Translations under genes and position numbers: made by a program | Part shown: positions 8,834 to 17,717 of the stretch, piece by piece | How positions within the stretch are numbered: position 1 is the stretch's first letter | Layout of the letters: every line of letters begins with the position of its first letter | The notes under the pieces: model-generated | What the model saw: the letters and a program-made list of their open reading frames with translations, nothing else | Database searches by the model: none | Told to the model about the DNA's origin: nothing | Assembly: GCF_023227875.1 (NCBI RefSeq) | Contig: NZ_JALOCH010000007.1 | Span: 62,001 to 126,000 of the forward strand | Reading direction: 5' to 3' | Source: Methanoregula sp. | GTDB lineage: Archaea; Halobacteriota; Methanomicrobia; Methanomicrobiales; Methanospirillaceae | DNA length: 64,000 nt

Positions 8834-9996
8834 GGCTGACCCGGAGAATTCCCGTTTTCATTCAGGAGCATCATGCTCTGGAAGACGGCAAAGAGGAAGA
8901 TCTGGATACCGCTCACGATGAACACAAGGGAGACAATTGCGGTAGAGATCTGGGAGAGTTCCCCGAAATTGACCGAGATCCAGCGGATAAGAATACTGAT
9001 ACCGAACAGAATGCCGGCAAGGATGAGAACGGACCCGGCAAGGATGAACTTCTCCAGGTTGTGGTAATTCATCAGCAGTCCGATGAGACCGGTTTTTCTC
9101 CCGTACCCGTGGACAACGGAATAGGTCTTCATCAAGAACCCGGTGAGGATCACCTGAAGACCACCCATCACCATGATCGCCCCAAGGATGAACGTGTGAA
9201 GGTGGGAGGATTCGATGTTGCCCTGCGTATAAAAAAAAGCCATAAGGAGCAGGCCGATGACGGAGAAGACCATACCCGGGACCGCGATAAACGGGAGGGG
9301 TCGCATCAGGAGGACAAACCGGACGTGTCGCCACCCATCGGCAAAACTGTGCAGTTTTGAGGGAGTAATCCGGGGATAATAATCAATGGGCACTTCCTCG
9401 ATCTTCAGCTGTTCCTTTGAGGCCATCACCAGCATCTCGGACGCGAACTCCATACCCCCGGTCTTCAGGTTGAGCCGGTCGAGTGCCTCGCGGGTGATTG
9501 CCCGAAAACCGCTGTGCGTATCCGAGTAGTTCGTATGGAAGATCACATTGACCATCCATGTCAAAACGGGATTGCCAATGTACCGGTGGAGCGGGGACAT
9601 GGCGCCGGGATGGATGGCTCCCTTAAAGCGGGACCCGATAACGAAATCGGCACCGTTTTTCAGCGGGGCAATGAGTTTTGGGATCTCGGAAAAATCGTAG
9701 GTATTGTCTGCATCACCGAGAATGATGTACCGGCCTTGTGCATGACGGAATGCTTCAAGATAGGCATTCCCGTACCCTTTTTTTTCCGGGTGGATTACCA
9801 CTGCACCGAGAGACCGGGCAATATCTGCGGTGCAGTCGGTTGAGGCATCGGGGACGATGATCTCTCCGTTGATTGCGTTGTCGTGAAAAACGATCTGGAT
9901 TTTTTGTATGCATTCACCAATGGTGCGCTCTTCATCGAGTGCTGGCAATAGTACAGAAACATCGAACATGTATCCGGGGCCAGAGGGAGTCTCCAT
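8830..9996 (-). CDS. Polyprenyl-phosphate-type glycosyltransferase family 2 with C-terminal membrane domain
   Basis: A GT-A fold enzyme of about 388 residues. It has the DPM1-like start VSVLLPALDEERTIGECI, the DxD-type motif ILGDADNTYDF (about residue 95), and HSGFRAITREAL. Four hydrophobic segments occupy the C-terminal part (about 225-380). Proteins of this type transfer a hexose or GlcNAc from a nucleotide sugar to dolichyl phosphate and anchor in the membrane. The frame is open back to 10065, but ATG 9996 (METPSG) is preceded by ACAGGAAAAAC and is preferred; ATG 9969 (MFDVSV) is also possible. It probably supplies dolichyl-phosphate sugar to the GT-C enzymes or AglB pathway nearby. Confidence 0.85.
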   Translation of the reverse strand: METPSGPGYMFDVSVLLPALDEERTIGECIQKIQIVFHDNAINGEIIVPDASTDCTADIARSLGAVVIHPEKKGYGNAYLEAFRHAQGRYIILGDADNTYDFSEIPKLIAPLKNGADFVIGSRFKGAIHPGAMSPLHRYIGNPVLTWMVNVIFHTNYSDTHSGFRAITREALDRLNLKTGGMEFASEMLVMASKEQLKIEEVPIDYYPRITPSKLHSFADGWRHVRFVLLMRPLPFIAVPGMVFSVIGLLLMAFFYTQGNIESSHLHTFILGAIMVMGGLQVILTGFLMKTYSVVHGYGRKTGLIGLLMNYHNLEKFILAGSVLILAGILFGISILIRWISVNFGELSQISTAIVSLVFIVSGIQIFLFAVFQSMMLLNENGNSPGQP

Positions 9997-10106
9997 TGTT
10001 TTTCCTGTATCAGCTTTTGTTGTGATCCGATAAATATAGATGATTCCTGCTTGTATAACCGGCAATTCTCAACGCTGTTTTAGGCGGTTTCCCGCGATGC
10101 ATCAAA

Positions 10107-10952
10107 TTAAGAGATTATCATCTGGAGGAGAAGGGGTGTCATTGCAAGCAGGCCAATTGCAATATTGAAGTAGTAGAATTTTGCCTTCTGTGCAAGTGCG
10201 AGCATAAAATTCATCATGGCAAAACTTGCAATGAACGATGCCGCTATTCCTGCCAATGCAACCGGGATCGTTAACGAGCCGATACCCTCAAGCAGGAAAA
10301 ATGTCCCAATCGCGAGTATCACCATGGGTATGCTCATGATAAATGACAGCCGTATTGCCTCTGACGGGGTATAACCCCGGAGCAATAAGGTACTTTCCGT
10401 TATGCCGCTGCGGCTTATACCCGGCATTACGGCAAGTCCCTGGGCGCTACCGGTGATAATCGTATCAAGAAGAGTGATCCGGTTTTTTAGTCCGGGATTA
10501 TCCGGTCCTGATACCTTACAGGAGGAAATCCACATGATGATTCCAAGAAGAACAAGAGTTCCTCCGACAACTGCAAGGAACAGTGTTCCAGGGAGATCGG
10601 AAAAACCCTCTTTTGTTAACAGATAGAGGGGAAGCCCGACAAGTCCTGAAAAGATCACGGATATGGCAACAAACCAGAAAAGACTCCGTTCGGGGTCTGC
10701 GTTTTTCATATCACGCAGGTCAGATATTCTGGGCTGGATATGAATAAAACCAAGGATCTCTTTTCGGAAAAGATAGAGCGAGGCCAGGAGATCGCCGATA
10801 TGCACAAGAAGTGCAAAAGATAGTGCAGTCTCAAAATCAAGGTTGAAAAAAAACTTCCCGACAAGGATTACCTGGGTTTTGCTGCTTACCGGGATCCAGG
10901 CTGCGATTCCCTGGACAATTCCAAGGATTATTGCCTGCAGGACATCAATCAT
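10107..10952 (-). CDS. UppP/BacA-like undecaprenyl-diphosphatase family membrane protein
   Basis: A 281-residue polytopic membrane protein with about eight hydrophobic segments, of normal length for UppP (lipid pyrophosphate phosphatase). Both signature regions are present: the first as IVQGIAAWIPVSSKTQ (residues 12-27), the second as PGISRSGITE (about 176). In characterised UppP the first motif is (E/Q)GxxE and the second Glu is needed for catalysis; here it is Ala (codon GCC). The PGISRSG Arg and Ser are kept. Either catalysis uses another residue, or the protein is a non-hydrolytic paralogue such as a carrier-lipid transporter. It lies between the GT2 gene and DUF1616 on the same strand and fits recycling of the glycan lipid carrier. 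Confidence 0.8.
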   Translation of the reverse strand: MIDVLQAIILGIVQGIAAWIPVSSKTQVILVGKFFFNLDFETALSFALLVHIGDLLASLYLFRKEILGFIHIQPRISDLRDMKNADPERSLFWFVAISVIFSGLVGLPLYLLTKEGFSDLPGTLFLAVVGGTLVLLGIIMWISSCKVSGPDNPGLKNRITLLDTIITGSAQGLAVMPGISRSGITESTLLLRGYTPSEAIRLSFIMSIPMVILAIGTFFLLEGIGSLTIPVALAGIAASFIASFAMMNFMLALAQKAKFYYFNIAIGLLAMTPLLLQMIIS

Positions 10953-11026
10953 GGTATCATTCCTGTGCCGGTATCTTTTGAATAATTATGGTATTGTTTT
11001 CCTGTTTTTTTCATTTTAGATCAATG

Positions 11027-11458
11027 TCACAGGTGTTCCGGGGGAATATCTGAATCCGTATTATTTTTTTTAGGGGAAATTCTCCTGATCGCACATACGG
11101 CGGTCAGGACGAGTGTAATTGCCGACAGAGAGAATACTATCGAAGGGATACGGATACCATACGGGGTGTAGTTGAGGAAAAATCCGGTGAAGATCGCGAT
11201 ACAGATACTCATTCCGATGCTGAGTGCAATGTGTTCATAAGGATCCAGTTCTGTTTTCATGGGAAATAATGCTGAAACCAATACGTATCCGGGAACAAAA
11301 AAAACCAGAGGAAACGCCAGTACCGGGCGGAAAACCGATTCATTGAAGGGGGGGAACAGGATGAAGACGGATGTGACAATAATATAGATGACGATAATAC
11401 CGAGATCAAGAAACTTCATTCCGGTTTTTTTGCAGGCTGGAGAATTTTTCCCAATCAT
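11027..11458 (-). CDS. DUF1616-type N-terminal membrane domain protein
   Basis: A 143-residue protein with four hydrophobic segments. Its central region (PFNESVFRPVLAFPLVFFVPGYVL, then EHIALSIGMSI and LNYTPYGIRI) matches the N-terminal membrane half of archaeal DUF1616 proteins. Family members usually continue into an extracellular domain, but this one stops after the fourth segment with a short charged tail. The start at 11458 is used; ATG 11419 (MKFLDLG) is an alternative that would remove 13 residues. Function is unknown. It is divergent from the gene at 11527, which looks like the missing extracellular half. Confidence 0.7.
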   Translation of the reverse strand: MIGKNSPACKKTGMKFLDLGIIVIYIIVTSVFILFPPFNESVFRPVLAFPLVFFVPGYVLVSALFPMKTELDPYEHIALSIGMSICIAIFTGFFLNYTPYGIRIPSIVFSLSAITLVLTAVCAIRRISPKKNNTDSDIPPEHL

Positions 11459-11487
11459 AGTGTTATCCGTTAATTATTATCAAATTG

Positions 11488-11526
11488 AGACAGTATTTAT
11501 CATTCTCAGCGTAAATATACGTTTAG
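11488..11526. promoter_or_regulatory. Divergent promoter region of the DUF1616 pair
   Basis: The 68-bp spacer between the divergent starts holds CAGTATTTATCATT (about 11490) and GTAAATATACG (about 11513). Read on the minus strand, GATAAATACT lies about 40 bases before the 11458 start. Both are TATA-like; the second may place the 11527 gene on a very short leader. Confidence 0.35.
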
Positions 11527-12405
11527 ATGTCAATGGAACCCAGTGAAAGAACCATCGTTTACGGGCTGGTGGGGGCCTGTATCTGTGGTATTATTATCGT
11601 CGGAGCATTTCTCATTTTTGCAGGAGGGATGTTCTCTTCCAGTTCGGGCTTTAGTGAGTTGTATTTTGAGAACCACCAGACACTCCCGGCCATCATCAAC
11701 GAGAATGACCCGGTGAATTTTTCGTTTACCGTTGTATCCCACAACAAGGAAAATACAGACTATTTCTACGAGGTCTTTGCGGGTAATCAAATAATTCGTA
11801 GCGGATCATTTATTCTTCCACAAACCGATTCGTCCGAAGAAAGACTTCAATTGAACCTCAATAAAACATCCATATTTATCGAAGGTATCAGATTCAGATC
11901 CACATTAATTCCACTTAATGAATTACAGAATACGCAAACACAAATAACAGAATACGAAGGAACGGGGCTTATACAGTCAGACAATGAAAATGATTCCCAT
12001 ATATTAAAAGACCCATCCAAAATTTATTACCCGGTTCAATTACCTGAAAACGATGAAACAATAACCTTGGCTTTTGATCCTAGCATTAATGAACGATTTA
12101 GAAAATCAACGACAAGAAAAATAAAAATCGGTGATATGAATACTATAAAAATTGACGATAAGGCGACAGAAATTCACGGATATCGTCCATCAAATGTTGG
12201 TTATGATACGTCAGAAACGGAATTGACTGTTTCAAATGACCGCGGGACGATTTCTGAGACAGAAAATAAAACTACCATTCAATACCGGTATGCATTTGAG
12301 AAGGTATCTGTCAACCTGAGTGCATCACCGGTTTCAAATCCTGATAAAACTTCATACTATGAGATCCATTTCTGGGTATTTGCGAAAGATCCATCGCAAC
12401 AATAA
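11527..12405 (+). CDS. Membrane-anchored protein resembling the extracellular half of DUF1616
   Basis: A 292-residue protein with one N-terminal hydrophobic segment (about 10-35) and a beta-rich outside domain. The stretch FSELYFENHQTLPAIINENDPVNFSF with a following VSHNKEN..YFYEVF is the pattern seen in the C-terminal extracellular part of DUF1616 proteins (FTELYxL...Ptnl...v.NhE...YtVev). Several N-X-S/T sequons (NFS, NKT, NLS) are potential AglB targets. Base composition changes inside the gene: the first 250 bp are like the G/C-richer left flank, the rest is A/T-rich. That suggests an island boundary or a recombinant gene. It is divergent from the matching membrane half. Confidence 0.6.
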   Translation: MSMEPSERTIVYGLVGACICGIIIVGAFLIFAGGMFSSSSGFSELYFENHQTLPAIINENDPVNFSFTVVSHNKENTDYFYEVFAGNQIIRSGSFILPQTDSSEERLQLNLNKTSIFIEGIRFRSTLIPLNELQNTQTQITEYEGTGLIQSDNENDSHILKDPSKIYYPVQLPENDETITLAFDPSINERFRKSTTRKIKIGDMNTIKIDDKATEIHGYRPSNVGYDTSETELTVSNDRGTISETENKTTIQYRYAFEKVSVNLSASPVSNPDKTSYYEIHFWVFAKDPSQQ

Positions 12406-12425
12406 CCGGAATTCATATTTTTTTA

Positions 12426-12772
12426 CTCTGTAGAAATCATCAGTATACTCAGACGCTCTCGGGGCTTCGCTCGAAGAATTTGTAAAAATTCTTCTCGAAA
12501 GAATCATCGCTGATGCGAAGATTCTTTCCCCACCGTTGGGGCACCCCCATATGCGATAACGACGTATTACCACTCTCCAAAAATGAAAATTTTCAGGGCT
12601 CCGGGGATGACTGGAAATTGAGGTCGCCGCGGGGCGTCGAATTCCGCAGGAATGAGACGGGAGAAGATTCCATAAGGATTCTCCGACTCGCCCTTTTTGG
12701 TCGGCGACCGTGATCCCTAAGGGGTATGGGGGCTTCAGCCCCCATCTTTGCGAAAGAGGATTTCTACAGAGC
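12426..12772. mobile_element. MITE-like element with CTCTGTAGAAATC inverted ends
   Basis: 347 bp bounded by CTCTGTAGAAATC on the left and its complement GATTTCTACAGAG on the right. T-rich flanks repeat on both sides (CATATTTTTTT and AATATTTTTTTT), as expected for a target-site duplication. The interior has no open frame that looks like a protein and contains several inverted stretches (CTTCGCTCGAAG, GAATTTGTAAAAATTC, GGGGGCTTCAGCCCCC). The ends match those of the dead IS at 42088-43080, but the interior does not, so it is likely a non-autonomous passenger of that family. Its right end supplies the stop codon of the flippase-like gene. Confidence 0.7.
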
Positions 12773-13687
12773 AATATTTTTTTTGATCACCGGCAGTCCA
12801 ACCAATAAATGGAATGCAACGGTTATCCCACGGTCAATGAGTGCAATGGTCAATCCCACATACAGCGGAATACCCATATCTGAAAGGATCACTGCCAGAC
12901 TCCCTTCAACCAGACCCAGTCCGGATATAGTTAAAGGCAGGATTGAGAGGATGCTGACGAGTGGCAGGATACATAACAACTGCAATGCCTCCACGGTATA
13001 TCCAAGTGATAGGGCGATGATCACCAATCGTGCAGTATGCCCGCACCAGGCAATTATTGTCAATAACACTGAACGCAATACCGTTTTTTTCGGAAACCGG
13101 ATACTGGTGCAGGCGTCTTCAAGGTCCTGAAAAATAGTGGTGAGTTTCGGAAGATTGAAAAACTGAATGATTTTTTGCAGGGAACTGTGTGAATGCCAGA
13201 ATCCGATAATCAGGAGGATCGCGGCAACCGGAATTGACAACGCCCAGATAAATTTTCCTTTTTCTCCCGGAATAATAAAGAGGATCCCGAATATCCCCAG
13301 TATAATAATCGTTACAAGATCTATGCTCCGGTCGAGAATAAATGAGAGAAAACTCTTACTGCCCTGGTTGCTTTTTTCGAGCAGGAGCGGTCGTGAGAGT
13401 TCCCCGATACGGCCGGGTGTAACATCAGAAATGAGCAAACCCCCCACAAACGCAGAATACGCTTCTATAAGTGGAATCCGGATACCCATGTCCAGGAGGA
13501 TTTTCTGCCATCGGTATGAGAGGATGAATAAGGTGAGTGCATACACAAGGACTGCCGGGATAAGATAAAAAATATTTATTGAGAAAAGGGCTGAGATAAT
13601 TTTCGAAGGATCGAGAATGAGTACGAGGATAATAATAATAATAATCCCAAAAAGGAGTCTGATATGGGTTGGTACCTTTATCGCCAT
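12764..13687 (-). CDS. Lysylphosphatidylglycerol synthase TM-region / flippase-like protein
   Basis: A 307-residue integral membrane protein with about eight hydrophobic segments. Motifs typical of the UPF0104/LPG_synthase_TM family are present: SYRWQKIL, GLLISDVTPGRIGELSRPLLL (about 85-106), FILDRSIDLV, and PLTISGLGLVEGSLA near the end. Archaeal relatives are often fused or adjacent to dolichol-linked glycosyltransferases and are proposed to act in lipid or glycan flipping. The last codons (ATTGCTCTGTAG) belong to the inverted end of the MITE at 12426-12772, so the C-terminus was set by that insertion and may be slightly shortened. It is divergent from the GT-C-like gene at 13763. Confidence 0.8.
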   Translation of the reverse strand: MAIKVPTHIRLLFGIIIIIILVLILDPSKIISALFSINIFYLIPAVLVYALTLFILSYRWQKILLDMGIRIPLIEAYSAFVGGLLISDVTPGRIGELSRPLLLEKSNQGSKSFLSFILDRSIDLVTIIILGIFGILFIIPGEKGKFIWALSIPVAAILLIIGFWHSHSSLQKIIQFFNLPKLTTIFQDLEDACTSIRFPKKTVLRSVLLTIIAWCGHTARLVIIALSLGYTVEALQLLCILPLVSILSILPLTISGLGLVEGSLAVILSDMGIPLYVGLTIALIDRGITVAFHLLVGLPVIKKNIAL

Positions 13688-13714
13688 CTTTATTCCCAGA
13701 CTTGATTTTAAAAC

Positions 13715-13726
13715 GATATTTATACT
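13715..13726. promoter_or_regulatory. TATA-like element between divergent genes
   Basis: GATATTTATACT lies 28 bp before the minus-strand start at 13687 (read as AGTATAAATATC) and about 40 bp before the plus-strand start at 13763, so it could serve either gene. Confidence 0.4.
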
Positions 13727-13762
13727 TCAATAGTCAATCGATAATTAGATTGCCCCGGAGTA

Positions 13763-15490
13763 ATGCAGATGATTGATCTCATCGTTAAAATCATTTATGC
13801 AATAATCATCTTTTCCGGAACAACGATCTGCGGGATTCCGATTACATTTTATTTTATTAAAACGGGGAGATGGCTTTCAAAAATCATTCTTTCCTTTTGT
13901 ATAGGTTTTATCCTCCTTGCACTTGGAGGAATCGTTGCAAATCTGTTATTAATAAATGTGTTTTTTACCCAGTTTTTCATTCTTATTATCTGTATTATCA
14001 CCATTATTCCGATAAGAACCACATTAAAAGCAGAATTAGACAGGAATGATTGGATAATCCTCATTTTTTCTACAGTCTATGTTATCTCACTTATCTCCTT
14101 TTTCGATTGGATTGTCATGTGGATGGCAGGAGATGCCGTAACGCATGCATCAATAATCCGGATGCTTGTCGATGGTCAGAGTCTTCCCATCAGTCTACCC
14201 CCGTTTGGCACATACTGGGAAATTTATCCAAAGGCATTCCATTTCTATTCATTTTTCTGGGGCAGTGGATCGTCAATCCTCACGACTATTCAGGTTATCC
14301 CGGTTCTCATTACAGCCATTATCCCCATCACGATTTATTCACTAATCCGGGAATTAAAAAAAGATGAAATTGCATTCTACGCATTCATTTTTTCCGCAAT
14401 TTGTTTTTCACAACACTATGTATATCTTATATGGGCGGGGTATCCCTCTGCAGCGGCAGAAATGCTTCTTGTTGCCGGAGTACTCACAATTTTTGTCGAA
14501 AAACGGCTCCTGCCGTTAATTCTTGTCGGGATTCTCTTCACGCACACACGATATCTTGGTATTTTCTTCGGAATACTCCTTGTCTGGCTGATTATTGAGA
14601 TCTGGAATGAAAAACAAACCCAGATAAAAAGGTTTTATCCGTACATTATTCTTTTCATTGGAGTTGGTCTGGTCATGATCATGTTGACCGTCCCCTTCCA
14701 TAAACCAGATTTTTTCCTTTCACTAATTTCGAACAAACAGATCGCATCTGATTTTATTGCCCGCTGGTTCTGGGGAATATTATCAATATTTGGCCTGGTG
14801 ATCGCGGTTTACCGCAAGGATAATTTAGATCGATTTACAGTTGCTGCAACCATTGCCCTTATTGGATTGGCAATAGCAGTGGATACCCGGGTATTATCCT
14901 TGTCTTCCCTTCCGGACCGGATAATTTCCCTTTTGTACATCCCGTTGAGTATTTTTGCCGCATATACTGTCGTTGCAATCGTTAATTCAAAACGGGAAAT
15001 AAAAACTGGCGTCGTACTCTTGATCATAGCGATCGGCGCACTTTCAATGGGTGCAATATTCTACAGTTATGCTGGCTCCTGGGCGTTACCAAAAGAGGAC
15101 TATCAGGCAATGGAATGGCTGGGAGCCCAGAATTTATCAGGATATACCTGTATCAATATCGACGATACCGGTGCGTGGATATATCCGATTACCGGCATTC
15201 AAGTAGCAAATCTTCCTTACCTTATTGTGGGTGTGGACCAGTATAATCAGAACTATGTTCTGATCCGGAGTATCATTCGGGATCCAAATAGTGCACAGAC
15301 ACGAGATAGAGTAAACATGATACAGAGACCATTGATTTATCTCTCTCATACATCAATGTCAATGCCCGGATACACTCCACCATTTTCCGCAACAGATGCT
15401 AAATTTCCGGCAATCAACCATACGTACTCTGAAAAAAATTATCAGCTGCGTTACGGTGATGGCGTGAAAATTTTTGAACCAATACAATAA
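13763..15490 (+). CDS. Polytopic membrane protein, GT-C glycosyltransferase-like
   Basis: A 575-residue protein with about 13 hydrophobic segments and a soluble C-terminal tail of roughly 130 residues. After the first segments an acidic loop, MWMAGDAVTHASIIRMLVDGQSLP, is followed by YPKAFHF. This layout is typical of GT-C enzymes such as PMT/ArnT relatives, where the acidic residue binds dolichyl-phosphate sugar. A late motif (MEWLGAQNLSG) is also seen in related archaeal proteins and in AglB (MEWLKTS). ATG 13769 has better spacing to the CCGGAG ribosome-binding site than ATG 13763. It is followed at 48 bp by the AglH-like gene, probably one transcript. The exact sugar is unknown. Confidence 0.65.
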   Translation: MQMIDLIVKIIYAIIIFSGTTICGIPITFYFIKTGRWLSKIILSFCIGFILLALGGIVANLLLINVFFTQFFILIICIITIIPIRTTLKAELDRNDWIILIFSTVYVISLISFFDWIVMWMAGDAVTHASIIRMLVDGQSLPISLPPFGTYWEIYPKAFHFYSFFWGSGSSILTTIQVIPVLITAIIPITIYSLIRELKKDEIAFYAFIFSAICFSQHYVYLIWAGYPSAAAEMLLVAGVLTIFVEKRLLPLILVGILFTHTRYLGIFFGILLVWLIIEIWNEKQTQIKRFYPYIILFIGVGLVMIMLTVPFHKPDFFLSLISNKQIASDFIARWFWGILSIFGLVIAVYRKDNLDRFTVAATIALIGLAIAVDTRVLSLSSLPDRIISLLYIPLSIFAAYTVVAIVNSKREIKTGVVLLIIAIGALSMGAIFYSYAGSWALPKEDYQAMEWLGAQNLSGYTCINIDDTGAWIYPITGIQVANLPYLIVGVDQYNQNYVLIRSIIRDPNSAQTRDRVNMIQRPLIYLSHTSMSMPGYTPPFSATDAKFPAINHTYSEKNYQLRYGDGVKIFEPIQ

Positions 15491-15538
15491 CGTTTTATTA
15501 TTCATTTCGACTATTATATTCAGAGAGGGTAGAGTCTG

Positions 15539-16537
15539 ATGGAAATTTTACAGTTTTTTTTTGGTCTTATCAGCTTTTTCAGCACGTTCTATATTCTCCG
15601 GATATGGATTAAAAAGGCCCTTATGAATGGGATTGTCGGGCCGGATATGAATAAACCCGGTAAACCCCTCGTAGCAGAGATGGGAGGGATCTGTGTTGTA
15701 TTTGGTTTCGTTTTTGGGCTTCTTCTCTTCATAGGGGCACAGACATTTATTTTTAAGATAAATGATCCGATTACTCTGGAAATTTTTGCAGTTCTGTGCA
15801 CAGTCTTACTTATCGCAATTATTGGAATGACCGATGATCTGCTTGGCTGGAAAGCAGGATTACCACAATGGTTAAAACCACTCCTGGCAATTCCCGCAGC
15901 GATACCACTCATGGTGATCAATGCCGGAAATACCTGGATGGAACTTCCATTTATAGGAGAAATTAACTGGGGGATAATCTATCCCCTGATAATTATCCCG
16001 TTTGCGATCATGTGTGCATCCAACGGGTTCAATATCCTCGCCGGGTATAATGGGCTGGAGGCCGGAATGGGAGTGATTATTCTAACCACACTCGGTGCAT
16101 TGGCTTATTATACAAATAAGATTGAAGTTGCTGCACTTGCTTTTTGCATGGTTGGTGCACTTCTCGCGTTTCTCTGGTTTAACTGGTATCCTGCAAAAGT
16201 ATTTCCCGGGGATTCCCTGACGTATCCTGTCGGTGCCCTGATTGCGTGCATTGCGATATTGGGAGACCTCGAAAAAATTGCTTTAATCCTGTTTATTCCC
16301 TATATCATCGATTTTCTCCTCGTACTTCGGAGTCATTGCAAAGGAGAAGCATTTGCAAAGGTTTATGATGACGGTAGTCTTGAGCAGCCATTCGAACGGA
16401 TAACTCATATGACCCATTTCGCACTGGCATCACTCAAGAGAGTAAAAGCGAAAGTATTTGAAAAAGATGTGGTATATTTTCTTTACGGGATAGAACTCAT
16501 ATTTGTAATTATTTCTATCTTGATTGTATTCAGATAA
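15539..16537 (+). CDS. UDP-GlcNAc:dolichyl-P GlcNAc-1-P transferase-like (MraY/WecA/AglH family)
   Basis: A 332-residue polytopic enzyme of the polyprenyl-phosphate sugar-1-phosphate transferase family, which starts lipid-linked glycan assembly. Visible hallmarks are KPLVAEMGGICVVFGF (about 42), the Asp-rich MTDDLLGWKAGLPQW (about 98), FAIMCASNGFNILAGYNGLEAG (about 157) and the cytoplasmic VFPGDSLTYPVGA (about 221). The NGFNILAGYNGLE form is closer to eukaryotic DPAGT1 and archaeal AglH than to bacterial MraY. The start ATG at 15539 follows GAGAGGGTAG. It probably founds the glycan that AglB transfers. Confidence 0.85.
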   Translation: MEILQFFFGLISFFSTFYILRIWIKKALMNGIVGPDMNKPGKPLVAEMGGICVVFGFVFGLLLFIGAQTFIFKINDPITLEIFAVLCTVLLIAIIGMTDDLLGWKAGLPQWLKPLLAIPAAIPLMVINAGNTWMELPFIGEINWGIIYPLIIIPFAIMCASNGFNILAGYNGLEAGMGVIILTTLGALAYYTNKIEVAALAFCMVGALLAFLWFNWYPAKVFPGDSLTYPVGALIACIAILGDLEKIALILFIPYIIDFLLVLRSHCKGEAFAKVYDDGSLEQPFERITHMTHFALASLKRVKAKVFEKDVVYFLYGIELIFVIISILIVFR

Positions 16538-16579
16538 AATTCACCAGAATATTGTCGAAGAACGAATTATTTGATCCTT

Positions 16580-17662
16580 ATGAGAATACTGTTTGATATT
16601 GGTCATCCGGCAGATGTCCATTTTTTTAAGAATATCATCCATCTGTTGCAACTGAACAATCATTCAATAAAAATCTGTGTCAGAGAAAGAGAAAATATTA
16701 CAACGCAATTATTGGATCTCCATAATCTGGACTATGAGTTGATCGGGTATAATGCCAAAGGGATTGTTAAAAAGGCGTTCATCCTGATAAAAAATGATTA
16801 TATGCTATACAACATCTCGAAAGAGTTTAACCCGGATATTTTTGTCAGTCTGGGATCTCCCTATTCTGCCCAGGTCAGCAAATTGTTGGGAAAAAAATCA
16901 ATAACATATTATGATACAGATACCGCCAACCTGATAATACATTTAACGATGCCATTTACTGATGTTATGCTGACACCATTCTTTTTTTTCAAGGATCTCG
17001 GACCAAAACAGATCCGTGTGAAAGGGTATAAAGAATTAGCATATCTTCATCCCCGGTATTTTACCCCCGACCCGGGTATATTGGATATTCTCGGTATCAG
17101 TCAAGATGAAAAGTATGTCATACTGCGATTCAGTGCTTTTGATGCATCACATGATGTGGGTGTGACGGGTTTTTCTGACGATCAAAAAAGGGAACTCGTC
17201 CGAAGTTTCGAGAAACAACTCAGGGTTTTTATTTCTTCAGAAATTCCACTGCCCCCGGACCTTGCAGAATATCAGATAAAAATTCCCATTCATAAAATGC
17301 ACGATGCTATTTATTTTGCAGAGATGCTTGTAGGAGATTCAGGAACGATGACTGCTGAAGCCGGCATAATTGGTACTCCGGCGGTTGTTTATCACCCCAT
17401 GTCGATTCAGATCAATTATTTAAATGAATTAGAGAACAAGTATGGCTTGGTTTTTAACTTTACTAATGCCACCGATGCGATCAATATGGCGAAAAAACTT
17501 ATAGAACAGACGGATTTGAAAAAAATATGGCAACAGAAAGTCGACCGGATGCTTCAGGACAAGATTGACATTTCGGCTTTTTTTGTATGGTTTATTGAAA
17601 ATTTTCCCCGTAGTTTCGATATTATGAAAGAGGATCCCCATTTTCAAAAGAACTTTTTGTAA
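16580..17662 (+). CDS. DUF354 protein (GT-B / UDP-GlcNAc 2-epimerase-like fold)
   Basis: A 360-residue protein. The start MRILFDIGHPADVHFFKNII is the characteristic DUF354 N-terminus. Other family-like features are FVSLGSPYSAQVSKLLGKKSITYYDTD (about 92), GYKELAYLHPRYFTPD, and VGDSGTMTAEAGIIGTPAV (about 253), a donor-nucleotide-loop pattern as in GT-B enzymes and 2-epimerases. An in-frame TTG lies at 16571, but ATG 16580 gives the family start. DUF354 is uncharacterised; its genes usually lie in polysaccharide clusters, and a glycosyltransferase role is likely. It is 42 bp behind the AglH-like gene. Confidence 0.75.
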   Translation: MRILFDIGHPADVHFFKNIIHLLQLNNHSIKICVRERENITTQLLDLHNLDYELIGYNAKGIVKKAFILIKNDYMLYNISKEFNPDIFVSLGSPYSAQVSKLLGKKSITYYDTDTANLIIHLTMPFTDVMLTPFFFFKDLGPKQIRVKGYKELAYLHPRYFTPDPGILDILGISQDEKYVILRFSAFDASHDVGVTGFSDDQKRELVRSFEKQLRVFISSEIPLPPDLAEYQIKIPIHKMHDAIYFAEMLVGDSGTMTAEAGIIGTPAVVYHPMSIQINYLNELENKYGLVFNFTNATDAINMAKKLIEQTDLKKIWQQKVDRMLQDKIDISAFFVWFIENFPRSFDIMKEDPHFQKNFL

Positions 17663-17717
17663 ATGACAAGTGATACTGATAATTTATAATATCCATTGCT
17701 CATATCAGTAGATATAA

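Noticed and set aside
12352..12774. 140-residue minus-strand frame
   Set aside because: Spans the MITE and the end of the DUF1616-like gene; composition fits read-through of the element, not a protein.
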